Origin: JACJWR01 sp964474045
GTDB taxonomy: Bacteria > Actinomycetota > Actinomycetes > S36-B12 > UBA10799
DNA: 64,000 nucleotides
NCBI GenBank assembly: GCA_964474045.1
Contig: CAYYRC010000011.1
Span: forward strand, 40,291-104,290
Direction of reading: 5' to 3'
In this document: positions 30,789 through 39,033 of the stretch, piece after piece
Layout: the number at the start of each line of letters is the position of its first letter
Numbering within the stretch: the stretch's first letter is position 1
Position numbers and translations under genes: made by a program
Notes under the pieces: model-generated
What the model saw: the letters and a program-made list of their open reading frames with translations, nothing else
What the model was told of the DNA's origin: nothing
Database searches by the model: none

Positions 30789-32659
30789 CAGCCGTCCCAC
30801 CACTCACGAAGGCGGTCGCGCCACCGCGGCTTGGCCGTCGTCGCGGGCTGCGACTCAGCGGTCGGCCCCGTCCCCGACCCCGGACGCACCCCGCCGGCCG
30901 AGCCCGGCAGCGGCGCCCCCCAGGGCAGATCAGCAGGCGCCGCCTGCTCCTGGAAGGCCACGGTCGCCCGCCGTCCCGCAGCCGCCAGTGCATCGGGCAG
31001 CTCCGGGTCCAGCTCGAGGCCGTCGAGCCGGACGTCGAACCGGGCCCGCTCGTGGGCCATGACGGCGTCGACGCGCTGCGAGAGCGAGTCCCGGGCCACG
31101 CTCGAGAGCCGCCGCACCGCCCCCTCGCCGAACACCGCCTCCAGCACCTTCTGCGCCAGGATCGTGGACCCGGCAGCGATCCCGATCTCCGCACCCGTGA
31201 TCCCCCCGGTAGTGGCGAAGGCGGCGATCATGAGGGCGGCGGCCGTGCCGTTGACGCCGTACGCCGCCAGCCGGGCGGTCTGGCGCTTGTCAGCCCCCTC
31301 GGCGCGGATGAGCTCCAGCACGTCGTCCTGCCAGCCGCGCACCGCAGCCGCGGCCAAGTCGGCGATATCGGGCGAGGCCCGCGCAAGGTCGTCGCCGGCA
31401 AGCAGCGCCCGTCCCGCGGGATCGGCCCGCCAGCTCGAGTCGGCCTGACGCGACGCATCATGCGAGGCCGCCACGATCAGCGTCGCGAGCCGGGACTCGA
31501 TCGCCTCGCTGACACCCTCCGACGGCGCGGGCTCGCCCCGGAAGGCCGCGCCGACCTTGTCCCGCAGCCGTGACACCTGCGTCTCCATCTTGCGCAGCAC
31601 CTCGCCGGTGCCGACGAACTCCTGCCAGCGCGCCAGCACCTCACCGCGCATGAGGGCGCCGTCGGCGGACGACTCCGTCACGCGGTCCGCGGCCAGCGCG
31701 TAGGGGACGGCGGCGGCATGAGCCAGCTCATGAGCCTTGTCCGTCTGCGCGGCGGCGGCCTCGGCAACCAGGCCCACCGCGCCGACGAGCTCGCCGACAG
31801 CGCCGTCCAGCGTCCGGCGGGCGACGGCGGCGCGGCGGTCGGCGTCGGCCACCAGGCCGAACAACCACTCGCGCAGCGGCGCGGCCAGCGCCGCCGGCAG
31901 CCCGCTGTCGACCAGCAGCCCGGTCTCCGGGAACGCGAACAGCGGAGCCTGCGCCAGGCCCTCGTCGGCGAGCATGGCGCGCGCGTCCTCGGTAACTGCC
32001 GCCATCGCCTCCGCCGGGACCCGGTTGAGCACGATCACCACCGCGGCATCGCGCTCCACCGCTGCCCGCAGGGCCTGCCACGGCACCGCGTCGGCGTAAC
32101 GGGCGGCGGTCGTCACGAAGAGCCACAGGTCCGCGGCGGCGAGCAGCTGCGCCGCCAGGTCGCGGTTGGCGTGCGAGACCGAGTCCAGGTCGGGCGCGTC
32201 CAGGAGTGCCAACCCGACCGGTACCGATTCCCGCTCCACCAGGTGCAGACCACTGACATCCCCGGCACCGGCGCCGCCGGGTCCCACGGCACCGGTGACC
32301 CGGGGCAGCCGGGGCAGGATCCGGTCGTCGACGAACCAGCGTCGGTCGGTCGGGTTACACACGAGCACCGGGTGCCGGGTGGTGGGGCGCAGGACGCCGG
32401 GGACGGTCACGGCCTCGCCAACCAGCGTGTTGACCAGGGTGGACTTGCCGCTGCCGGTGGACCCGCCGACCACTGCCAGGATCGGCGCGTCCAGGTTGCG
32501 CAGCCGCGGCAGGATGTAGTCGTCCAACTGCGCCAACGCTGCCGCCGTCGTGTCGCGGGCCTCCTGCGCGCCCGGCGCGGGCAGCGGCAACCGGACCAGG
32601 GCGAGTTGGTCGCGCAGCTCCACCATCGCCGGCAGCAGACTGTCGTTCACATTCGCCAT
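30788..32659 (-). CDS. Dynamin-like GTPase, first of a pair
   Basis: 623-aa protein with a P-loop GGSTGSGKS (65-73), a G3-like LLDAPDLDS, and a G4 candidate in VLNRVP. A hydrophobic segment near residues 480-510 (NGTAAALMIAAFATTGGITGAEIGIAAG) could be the membrane paddle or helix, and long Ala-rich helices form the stalk-like region. It is the upstream partner of the coupled GTPase. The ATG at 32659 has a GGGCAGG site adjacent. Genes of this type are frequently mislabelled as ABC transporters because of the P-loop. Confidence 0.83.
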   Translation of the reverse strand: MANVNDSLLPAMVELRDQLALVRLPLPAPGAQEARDTTAAALAQLDDYILPRLRNLDAPILAVVGGSTGSGKSTLVNTLVGEAVTVPGVLRPTTRHPVLVCNPTDRRWFVDDRILPRLPRVTGAVGPGGAGAGDVSGLHLVERESVPVGLALLDAPDLDSVSHANRDLAAQLLAAADLWLFVTTAARYADAVPWQALRAAVERDAAVVIVLNRVPAEAMAAVTEDARAMLADEGLAQAPLFAFPETGLLVDSGLPAALAAPLREWLFGLVADADRRAAVARRTLDGAVGELVGAVGLVAEAAAAQTDKAHELAHAAAVPYALAADRVTESSADGALMRGEVLARWQEFVGTGEVLRKMETQVSRLRDKVGAAFRGEPAPSEGVSEAIESRLATLIVAASHDASRQADSSWRADPAGRALLAGDDLARASPDIADLAAAAVRGWQDDVLELIRAEGADKRQTARLAAYGVNGTAAALMIAAFATTGGITGAEIGIAAGSTILAQKVLEAVFGEGAVRRLSSVARDSLSQRVDAVMAHERARFDVRLDGLELDPELPDALAAAGRRATVAFQEQAAPADLPWGAPLPGSAGGVRPGSGTGPTAESQPATTAKPRWRDRLREWWDG

Positions 32660-32706
32660 CCTGCCCGACCGCCCGGCGCGGGGCGCAGCAGACGAGGAAG
32701 GTCACC

Positions 32707-33987
32707 ATGCAGGCAGCGCTTCGAGTCCTCGCCGGCACCGCCGGGCTGGCCCTGTTCGCGGTGACGATCAGGACCATCGTCGGCAGCATGCTCGTGCCGC
32801 GCCCGCGTACTCCCGTCGTCGCCGACTGGGTGGTTCGCTTCAACCACTGGGCCTTCCGGCGGATCGCGTTTCGGCGATCGACCTTCGGCGAACGCGACGC
32901 TGCGCTGTCGGCCGCGGGACCGGCGACCATCCTGCTGCAGCTAGTCGTGTTCGTCCTGCTTTTCGTGGTCTCCGGGGCACTCATCGTGTATGCGATCTCG
33001 GGCGGCGGCGCCGAGTCCGCGCTCTACCAGTCCGCGAGCTCGCTGTTCACCCTCGGCATCGTCGAGCCCGCCCCTGCCGGCGTGGTGGCCGTGGGGCTCG
33101 TCGCGGCCTTCGTGGGCCTGGTGGTGGTGGCGATCCTCGTGGGCTACCTGTTGGCCCTCTACAGCGCCTTCTCGCAGCAGGAGAGCATCGGGGCCGCTTT
33201 CGGCACCCTGGCCGGCGAGCCCGCCTGGGGGCCGGAGCTCATCTGCCGCTCGGCTCTGCTGGGCGAGGCATCGCGTGACGAGGTCTACGCGCGGGCGCTG
33301 TCCTGGGTTTCCGACCTTCGGCTCAACCACACGGTCTACCCGGTTCTCAAGCAGTTCCGATCGACTCAGCCGCATCGGCACTGGCTGGTCACGCTGGTGG
33401 CGCTGCTTGACGCGGCCGCACTGGAGCTGACCACCGTCGCGGACGGCACCAGCCGCGCCGCGCTTGTGCGCTGCCTGGCCGAAGGCACCGAGACCCTCAG
33501 CACGCTCACCGCCGCGGCCCCGTACCGGTTGGAGACGCCGTTCCCCACCTCCCCGGCAGAGGGCGCAGACCCACGCACGGAGCAGCCGGCATCGGCACCG
33601 CCCGCAGCAGCTGGCAACAGATCGAACGCGACCGGCGAGCAGGCCGTGATGACGGCGGTGGCGCAGGATGGACGCAGCTCGCTGGTGGGCCCGAACGTCG
33701 CCGTGGCGCTGCACCGATCGGGCAACCCCGGCGTGACGCGCGAGCAATGGGACTACGCCCGGACTCTGCTGCGCGCGGCCGGCGTTCCACTGCGGCCCGA
33801 TGCCGACGAGGCGTGGCGGCACTTTGCGGCGGTGCGGAGCTCCTATGCCCGCAACGCGTACATCCTCGCGCAACTGGTGTACGCGACACCGGCACCCTGG
33901 ACCGGCGAGCGCTTCCCGGCCACCGAGACGGTCTGGCCCCACCTGGCTGCGGGCGCTGCGGTTCCTTCGCCACCCGACGGCGACTAG
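32707..33987 (+). CDS. Two-helix channel-like membrane protein with cytoplasmic domain
   Basis: 426-aa protein. One N-terminal helix (about 8-28), a second region with two helices (about 75-160) and a pore-like stretch between them (SASSLFTLGIVEP), where a TxGxG-like filter is only partly conserved (TLGI). The rest (about 165-426) is a soluble helical cytoplasmic domain with a disordered Pro/Ala-rich segment around 285-320. It resembles actinobacterial ion-channel family proteins, but ion specificity cannot be assigned. The ATG at 32707 has GAGGAAGG upstream. It is divergent from the dynamin-like pair. Confidence 0.7.
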   Translation: MQAALRVLAGTAGLALFAVTIRTIVGSMLVPRPRTPVVADWVVRFNHWAFRRIAFRRSTFGERDAALSAAGPATILLQLVVFVLLFVVSGALIVYAISGGGAESALYQSASSLFTLGIVEPAPAGVVAVGLVAAFVGLVVVAILVGYLLALYSAFSQQESIGAAFGTLAGEPAWGPELICRSALLGEASRDEVYARALSWVSDLRLNHTVYPVLKQFRSTQPHRHWLVTLVALLDAAALELTTVADGTSRAALVRCLAEGTETLSTLTAAAPYRLETPFPTSPAEGADPRTEQPASAPPAAAGNRSNATGEQAVMTAVAQDGRSSLVGPNVAVALHRSGNPGVTREQWDYARTLLRAAGVPLRPDADEAWRHFAAVRSSYARNAYILAQLVYATPAPWTGERFPATETVWPHLAAGAAVPSPPDGD

Positions 33988-34098
33988 CGTGGAGAGCAGC
34001 GTCACGCCGACTTCGGCTTGGAGGTGGTCGTCCATGGCGCTCTCAGGTCTTGGCGTCCACGGTGACGCTGCCCCCGACCATCCCAGCCCGAGGTCATC

Positions 34099-35904
34099 AT
34101 GACCAGCAGCCTGCGGCAATCCCTCGCCAACCGGGCGGGCTCGCCGATCGCCTGGGACCGCAGCCTGGCGGTGCTGCTGGGCATGGCCTTCGCCGTCGTC
34201 CTGGGCGAGGGCCTGGATCGGCTCGTAGGCGGCCATACGGTGCTGGTCTCGGGCATGACCGGGATGTTCCTGGGCGTGCTGGCAGTCGCGGGGCCGTTCA
34301 TGATGTCGGCGCGGCTGATCGTGGTGGCGGGCGTGCTCATGTCCCTGACCTCCGCCCTGGCCGCAGTCGCCCACGAGCACGCTTGGCTGGCAGTGGCCGG
34401 CATGGTGGTCGTGGTGTTCATCGGGACGGTGTGGACCGCGATACCCCTGGTGGGAAGGTTGCTCGGCACTTTCCCGGCCATCGTCTACCTGTTGATCCTG
34501 GCGCGGGGCCGGACGTTCACCGGGGGTGCTGCGGGGTGGCGGGTGCTGCTGGCATCGCTGGTGGCGGTCGTGGCGGCACTGCTCGTGCTCCTGGTTCTGC
34601 GCGGGCGCGATATTCGCCGACCAGCGCGGCAACTGAGCGCGGGTGCATGGAACGCCGCGGCGCCGTGGAGCGCCCTGGGATCGGCCCTGATGGTGCTGCG
34701 CCTGGATGCGGCGCCGACGACGCTGGTGAGCGTCACGGAGTCCGCCGTCCTGGCGAAGATCGCCCGCGATCGCCTGGCCGAGCAGAGCGATAGCAGCGCC
34801 TATCAGGCCGCCGACGGTGCCGAGCGGGCGATCGCCCAGGCGCTGCTGCCGGCCGGACCCATCGTGCCCCGGGACGTGACCGACGCCGTGCAGCCGGCGG
34901 TGGCGCAGCTGCGCGCGGCCGGCGATAGCGCCGGGGCCACTGCCGAGGGGTACGCCTGGAACCGCTGGGCCGCGGCGCTGCATCACGCCGCGGGGGTGTT
35001 GGGCGGCACGATCACCGCCCACCATCTGCCGTTCTCGGACGCCTCACTCACGCGGATGCAGATCTCGTCGGTGCTGCACCCCGATTCCAGCAGCTTCCGC
35101 TACGGCGTGCAGCGGGCCCTCGCGCTCGGGGTCGCCACCTACGTGATGGTCAGCACGACGCTGCCCAACTTCTACTGGTTGCTGCTGGCCATGTTCTCGG
35201 TGCTGCAGACCAATGCCAGCGCCACCTGGGTGCGGGCTGCGCAGTACGCCTTCGGCACGTGGGTGGGGGCCGTCGCCGCCGTCCTCCTGGGCCTGGTGCT
35301 TCCGACCAAAGTCGTGTCGGGCCTGGCGATCCTGCTGCTGATCGCGGGCTTCGCCTGGATGGTGCGCAACTACGCCGTGATGTGTGTGGGCGTCGCCGCG
35401 GCCGTGGTCCTCCTCACCGGAGCCCCCGACGGCGCCTACCTGAAGTGGGCCGGGCTGCGCGCCCTCGACGTGACGATCGGCGCGCTGCTCGCCGTGGTGG
35501 TCTCGCTGCTGGTACTCCGCGTGCGCCCAGAGCCGGGCAAGCATGTGGCGCGCGCGAAGGCCGCCCTGCTCGCTGCCATCGGGGAGCTGCGCGAGGCCCT
35601 GACCGACGAAGCCAAGGCCAAGCAGCTGACGCTCAACTCGCAGGGCTCCTTCCTGCGGCAGCTCAACAATCTCTCGGCCGACGAGCAGATGATGTCCGAT
35701 CCCAGCGCGGCCAAGGCTGCCGCCGGCCAGCTGTGGCGAGCCGACGAGCAAGTCATGGCGCTGGCCTCGGTGGCGTTCGACGGCAGCTTGGAGCAGCTGC
35801 CCGGACAGCCCGGCCGCGCCCCGCTGGCCGCCGGGCTGGACCAGCTGTCCGAGGGAGTCGCCGCGATCGAGTACGAACCAGCAGGTCGGGCCACCGCCGG
35901 CTGA
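34099..35904 (+). CDS. FUSC family membrane protein, second copy
   Basis: 601-aa protein with the same two-block FUSC layout as the gene at 7.5-9.6 kb: helices at about 20-180, a soluble middle, and a second helix cluster at about 330-490 with the FYWLLLAMFSVLQTNASATW signature, then a helical C-terminal tail. The two copies are clearly diverged, so they are not a recent duplication. The family suggests export of organic acids or toxic small molecules. The gene starts 111 bp after the channel-like gene on the same strand, with no obvious ribosome site. Confidence 0.82.
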   Translation: MTSSLRQSLANRAGSPIAWDRSLAVLLGMAFAVVLGEGLDRLVGGHTVLVSGMTGMFLGVLAVAGPFMMSARLIVVAGVLMSLTSALAAVAHEHAWLAVAGMVVVVFIGTVWTAIPLVGRLLGTFPAIVYLLILARGRTFTGGAAGWRVLLASLVAVVAALLVLLVLRGRDIRRPARQLSAGAWNAAAPWSALGSALMVLRLDAAPTTLVSVTESAVLAKIARDRLAEQSDSSAYQAADGAERAIAQALLPAGPIVPRDVTDAVQPAVAQLRAAGDSAGATAEGYAWNRWAAALHHAAGVLGGTITAHHLPFSDASLTRMQISSVLHPDSSSFRYGVQRALALGVATYVMVSTTLPNFYWLLLAMFSVLQTNASATWVRAAQYAFGTWVGAVAAVLLGLVLPTKVVSGLAILLLIAGFAWMVRNYAVMCVGVAAAVVLLTGAPDGAYLKWAGLRALDVTIGALLAVVVSLLVLRVRPEPGKHVARAKAALLAAIGELREALTDEAKAKQLTLNSQGSFLRQLNNLSADEQMMSDPSAAKAAAGQLWRADEQVMALASVAFDGSLEQLPGQPGRAPLAAGLDQLSEGVAAIEYEPAGRATAG

Positions 35905-35991
35905 GGTGGCGAGAGCGGCTATCGGCCACAGACGCTGCTAGCGTGCCGCCGTCCGGACCCGACAACGGTCCGCCACTTGCGGAGGACGGCC

Positions 35992-37185
35992 ATGGCCTAC
36001 CGATTCACTGCCGACGACGATGTGGACTTCGCCCTGCAGACCCTCCTGGGCGGGGTCGCCTACGGTGCCGGCGACGTGGGCGAGATCCTGACGACCTTCG
36101 CCGCCCTGACGCCAGGCGACCAGCCAGGCTGGGCGACGGCCTTCAGCGAGCTGGGCCAGCGCATCGAGGAGATCGCTGGATCGGCGCGGCGGGCCGGCGC
36201 CCGAGCCAGTGCCGGTGCGGCCTACCTGCGCGCAGCCACCTACTACGCCGCTGCCCTGGACGGCCTGCTCGGGACCGAGGACGACCCGGCGCTGCTGGCC
36301 AGCTTCCGGGACCATCGTCGTTGCTGGGACGCCTTCGCCGAGCTCCACCAGCCGGCCCTGCAGCGCGTGACGATCCCGTACCCGGACCACGACCTGCCCG
36401 GCTACTTCCTCAGCGTGGACGGCGCCAAGCGTCCCACTGTCATCGCCATCAACGGCAGCGACGGCCCGCTCACCTGGGTCTGGACCCTGGCGAAGGCCGC
36501 GCAGGAGCACGGCTACAACACCCTGCTGTTCGACGGTCCCGGCCAGCAGTCGATGCTCTTCGAGCACCAGGTGGCTTTCCGGCCCGACTGGGAGCACGTG
36601 ATCGGGCCCGTCGTCGATGTGCTCGTCCAACGGGCCGACGTGGACCCGGACGCCCTGGTGCTCTGGGGCGGCAGCCAGGGCGGCTACTGGTGCCCCCGCG
36701 CGCTGGCCTTCGAGTCCCGCATCGCTGCCGGCGTCGCCGATCCCGGGGTGGTCGACGTCGGCTCGTCCTGGTTCCGGCACCTGCCCCCGGAGGTGCTGAA
36801 ACTCCTGGCCGCCGGCGACAAGGCGGACTTCGACGCGGCCATGGGCCAGTGGCTTTCGGACCCGTCGGCGAAGGCCACGTGGACCTTCCGGGCACGCCCG
36901 TACGGCAGCTTCGACCCATTCGAGGTGTTCTCCAAGATGAGGGCATACGACCTCACCGCTGTTGCCGGGCAGATCAAGGCCCCGATGTTCATCTGCGACC
37001 CGGAGGGCGAGCAGTTCTGGCCCGGCCAGTCCAGCCGGCTTGCCGACCTCGTCGGCGGGTCCGTCGAACTGTCCCCTTTCACCGCGGCTGAAGGTGCTGC
37101 TCTGCACTGCGAGCCGATGGCGCGGACGCTCGCCTACCAGCGGATGTTCGATTGGCTGGCGACTGTCCTGCCGAGCGCCGGCTGA
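35992..37185 (+). CDS. Alpha/beta hydrolase (dihydroxypseudooxynicotine-hydrolase-like)
   Basis: 397-aa hydrolase with a helical N-terminal cap (about residues 1-115) and an alpha/beta core. The nucleophile elbow is GGSQGG (Ser of WGGSQGGYW), the acid is in CDPEGEQFW, and the His is in GAALHCEP. A large N-terminal helical domain plus this triad is characteristic of the family of DHPON hydrolases and related C-C bond hydrolases. The real substrate is unknown. The ATG at 35992 follows GGAGGACGGCC, a strong ribosome site, and overrules the ATG 15 bp upstream. Confidence 0.83.
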   Translation: MAYRFTADDDVDFALQTLLGGVAYGAGDVGEILTTFAALTPGDQPGWATAFSELGQRIEEIAGSARRAGARASAGAAYLRAATYYAAALDGLLGTEDDPALLASFRDHRRCWDAFAELHQPALQRVTIPYPDHDLPGYFLSVDGAKRPTVIAINGSDGPLTWVWTLAKAAQEHGYNTLLFDGPGQQSMLFEHQVAFRPDWEHVIGPVVDVLVQRADVDPDALVLWGGSQGGYWCPRALAFESRIAAGVADPGVVDVGSSWFRHLPPEVLKLLAAGDKADFDAAMGQWLSDPSAKATWTFRARPYGSFDPFEVFSKMRAYDLTAVAGQIKAPMFICDPEGEQFWPGQSSRLADLVGGSVELSPFTAAEGAALHCEPMARTLAYQRMFDWLATVLPSAG

Positions 37186-37283
37186 GACGCCGACGCCATG
37201 GCACCTGAGAAGGCCGGACTGGGATACGGTCGAGGCCGGGCGAGGCCGCCGGGGTCCGCGCCGCGAAGCGACAGGGGTGCGAC

Positions 37284-37550
37284 ATGCAGCCGACTTGGCA
37301 AGCTGACGACGTCGATGGGGCGCTCACGACCGCGGAGCGGGACCGCCTGCCCGCCTCCGTATTCGCCTTCCCGGAGCAGCGCAAGGAGCCGCTGACCTCG
37401 GCCAGCCACGTGCGCGACGCCGTGGCGAGGTTCAACCAGGTGGCGGGCGTCGACGCTTCCGATCGCGACCTGGCCTGGGCCAACATCCAGGCGGCAGCCG
37501 AGCACTACGGCGTGACGCTGCGCGAGGACTCATGGCACGAGCTGGGCTGA
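37284..37550 (+). CDS. Small DUF6582-like protein
   Basis: 88-aa acidic helical protein. The segment LPASVFAFPEQRKEPLTSASHVRDAVARFNQV resembles the DUF6582 pattern (a start L-P-x-S-x-F, then a basic ERKxP turn, then a helix), a domain often found in phage-linked or DNA-modification contexts and also in free proteins. The ATG at 37284 has an AGGGG site 6 nt upstream. It lies between the hydrolase and the antiporter genes with no further clue to its role. Confidence 0.6.
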   Translation: MQPTWQADDVDGALTTAERDRLPASVFAFPEQRKEPLTSASHVRDAVARFNQVAGVDASDRDLAWANIQAAAEHYGVTLREDSWHELG

Positions 37551-37572
37551 TGCCCACTCCGGGCAGGTCGGC

Positions 37573-38769
37573 TCAGTCCACCGGCTGGGCGGCGGCCGAC
37601 GCGGTGCTGCAGGTCCCGTCGCGCCGCCGGTCGAAGGCGCGCGCCAGGAACGGCGTGGCTGACGCGGTGACGATCACGTAGGTGGTGACGAGGGCGTGGA
37701 ACTGCGGCGGCAGGGCGCCACTGGCCGCGGCCAGGCCGGCGACGACCACACTGAACTCGCCGCGGGTGCTCAACAGGGCACCGGCGCGCAGCCTCGCCGC
37801 ACGGCTGAGCCCGGTGAGGCTCCAGCCGGTCAGCATCTTGGTGCCCACGGTGACGGCCGCGAGCGCGACCGCCGGCAGCACCACCCCCGGAATCTGGGCT
37901 AGAGCGGTGGTGAGGCCGAAGTAGGCGAAGAACACCGCCGCCAGCATGTCGCGCAGCGGCTCGAGGCGTCGGCGCGCCACGTCGGCCAGCTCGCCGCGCA
38001 GCAGCAGCCCCACCAGGAACGCCGCCACGGCGGCGGAGAAACCCACCAGGCCTGCCAGACCCGCCGCCGCGATCGCAGCGCCGAACACCAGCAGCAACAG
38101 GCTCACCGGGTCCTCGATGCTGAGGATGCGATATCTGCGCGGCTCCGGCCGCAGCCCGATCCAGATCACCACCGCCACCACGACCAGCCCCACCGACGCG
38201 CTGACGAGGCCGCTCGCAAGCCCGGCGCCGGTCAGCAGCACCGTCAGCACTGGCAGGTAGGGGGCCATCATGAGGTCCTCGACCACCAGCAGGCCGACGA
38301 CCCTGGGCGTCTCCGGATTCCGGCGCCAGCCGAAGTCCCGCACGAGCTGGCTGATGATGCCGGAGCTGGAGACATACGTGACGCCGCCGAGGGCCACTGC
38401 ACCCACCGCTCCCCAGCCCAGCAACAGCCCGGCGATCGCCCCCGGCGTCGCGTTGAGCAGGACGTCGACCACGCCCGTGCGCGCGGTGGTGGCCGCCCCG
38501 TCCAGCAGCGTCCTCGACGAGTACTCCATGCCGAGGAAGAGCAGGAGCATGACCATCCCCAGCTCGGAGACGGTCGAGACGAACTCATCACTGGCGTCGA
38601 AGCCGATCGGCGTGCCCTCGCCGAAGAACAGGCCCACGACCAGGTACAGCGGCACCGCGCTGATCGCGAGCCAGTCCGCGATGCGTGCCAGCAGGCCCAG
38701 GCCCAGCAGGAGCAGGCCGAACTCCAGGAAGACGAGTGGGGCCCCGGATCCCGCGGCGGTCAGGTCCAT
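37573..38769 (-). CDS. Cation/proton antiporter, CPA2 (KefB-like)
   Basis: 398-aa integral membrane protein with about 12 helices in the monovalent cation/proton antiporter fold. Conserved features include the LYLVVGLFFGEGTPIG and LGMVMLLLFLGMEYS helices and the STRGEFSVVVAGLA segment. There is no regulatory nucleotide-binding (TrkA-N) domain, so it is the short form. The likely substrates are K+ or Na+ exchanged with H+. The ATG at 38769 follows an ACAATT element by 6 nt, so a leaderless start is possible. The upstream gene on the other strand is separated by a 264-bp divergent promoter region. Confidence 0.86.
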   Translation of the reverse strand: MDLTAAGSGAPLVFLEFGLLLLGLGLLARIADWLAISAVPLYLVVGLFFGEGTPIGFDASDEFVSTVSELGMVMLLLFLGMEYSSRTLLDGAATTARTGVVDVLLNATPGAIAGLLLGWGAVGAVALGGVTYVSSSGIISQLVRDFGWRRNPETPRVVGLLVVEDLMMAPYLPVLTVLLTGAGLASGLVSASVGLVVVAVVIWIGLRPEPRRYRILSIEDPVSLLLLVFGAAIAAAGLAGLVGFSAAVAAFLVGLLLRGELADVARRRLEPLRDMLAAVFFAYFGLTTALAQIPGVVLPAVALAAVTVGTKMLTGWSLTGLSRAARLRAGALLSTRGEFSVVVAGLAAASGALPPQFHALVTTYVIVTASATPFLARAFDRRRDGTCSTASAAAQPVD

Positions 38770-39033
38770 GGCCCAATTGTGTCCCCGTCGGTGCGATGCG
38801 GTGTGTGACGAAGGCGATCCACCTGCCGCCGACCCGGGTGCCGAGGGGTGCCGCGGCGTGAGGTCATCACGCACAGCAACCAACGCTGCGCCATTCGGGT
38901 GAGGCTCGGAGCGCGGCGACGCCATCCCCCGTCCCACAGTGTGGATCGGTCGTCGAGTCCGCAGCCCTGCCGGCGTGGAACCCGGCGACCGTCATCCGCT
39001 GCCGTTCCGCGTTGCTCCTCTCTCCCAGACGGG

